A stretch of 64,000 bases of DNA, taken from Chrysomallon squamiferum. Lineage: Eukaryota; Mollusca; Gastropoda; Neomphalida; Peltospiridae. This document shows positions 63,601 through 64,000 of the stretch, piece after piece. Position 1 is the stretch's first letter; the number at the start of each line of letters is the position of its first letter. The DNA is taken from the NCBI GenBank assembly GCA_012295275.1, contig CM022671.1, forward strand, positions 18,752,956 through 18,816,955, written 5' to 3'. Both the position numbers and the translations under genes were made by a program. The notes under the pieces were generated by a model. It was given only the letters and a program-made list of their open reading frames with translations. It was not told the DNA's origin and did not search any database.

Positions 63601-64000
63601 TCAGTTTTTCTTTAGTGTAGAGTATTAATCTATGAAAACCAGAGTTCATTTGGTTTGTATCTCTTTTCATCATTATTAACAGACACCTGACTTCGCAGTA
63701 TGTTTACTATCGATCAAAGAGTGTAAAATAATATATGACGTAAAATCATACATTCACATCAAAATACGCCGTGTATTTTAATCTTGTAAACGAGTTATTG
63801 ATCAATATATTGAAAAAAAAAGAAAAAAGAAAGAAAGATAAAAAAAAGAAAAGATTGACAAAAACAGACAGCTGTGAATATAGGTTTTTTCATATGTTGG
63901 ATGTATCCGATCTTTCATGACCGGAGGAAATATAAAATTGATTAAAGGATATAAATTCTCGTAAGGCGTATTGATCAGCTATCGAACATAAACTGTTTGA

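Larger units (their letters stand above)
61322..64000. other. Upstream (gene-strand) intron or flank of the KY-like gene
   Basis: No further exon of the KY-like gene could be found, so its start codon lies beyond the window or in an exon too short to recognise. The stretch has a long (ATAC)n array (about 61676-61806), an AAT/AAC and poly-A tract (63020-63124) and T-rich low-complexity DNA (63357-63600). CpG density is high. Confidence 0.5.

Overview
The window is nuclear DNA from an invertebrate animal. It is AT-rich, its genes are split into many small exons with GT-AG introns, and it is full of long microsatellites and DNA-transposon relics. The style (long GA/CT, GT and ATAC repeats, protein similarity) suggests a mollusc, possibly a coleoid cephalopod. 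That placement is an inference, not proven.

Three protein-coding genes can be assembled exon by exon. (1) A complete 11-exon gene on the plus strand (327-6747) encodes the mitochondrial succinyl-CoA ligase beta subunit of the GTP-forming type (SUCLG2), with a non-autonomous hAT transposon in intron 6. (2) A very large 33-exon gene on the plus strand (15090-45472) encodes an extracellular protein of about 4,180 residues. It has a signal peptide, an F5/8C (discoidin) domain, four right-handed beta-helix modules of the Bark beetle/Anakonda kind (two carrying an inserted SRCR domain), EGF repeats, an IPT domain, a long second half of unfamiliar beta-rich modules, two furin-type sites, a cadherin-like repeat, a Ser/Thr stalk and a hydrophobic C-terminus. 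As given, two single-base frameshifts interrupt it, each next to a short homopolymer. (3) A minus-strand gene (61321 down to 50211, 5' end missing) encodes a Hillarin/KY-type transglutaminase-like protein whose catalytic cysteine appears to be lost.

Layout: 1-326 5' flank; 327-6880 SUCLG2; 6881-8700 featureless; 8720-9760 and 11340-11690 decayed duplicate of the 3' half and 3' flank of gene 2; 9741-9956 LINE fragment; 11.7-15.1 kb microsatellites, an inverted-repeat pair and an unrecognised coding-like relic; 15.1-45.5 kb gene 2; 45.5-50.2 kb flank with a three-copy 128-bp tandem repeat; 50.2-61.3 kb gene 3; 61.3-64 kb no recognisable exon.

The genes do not look functionally linked: one is mitochondrial, one secretory or cell-surface, one probably cytoplasmic and muscle/cytoskeleton-type. 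The points most worth a second look are the two-part architecture of gene 2, its shuffled phase-1 SRCR insertions and paired frameshifts, its nearby dead partial copy, the pseudo-enzyme nature of gene 3 with its exon-aligned helical repeats, and sharp CpG-density steps that divide the window.
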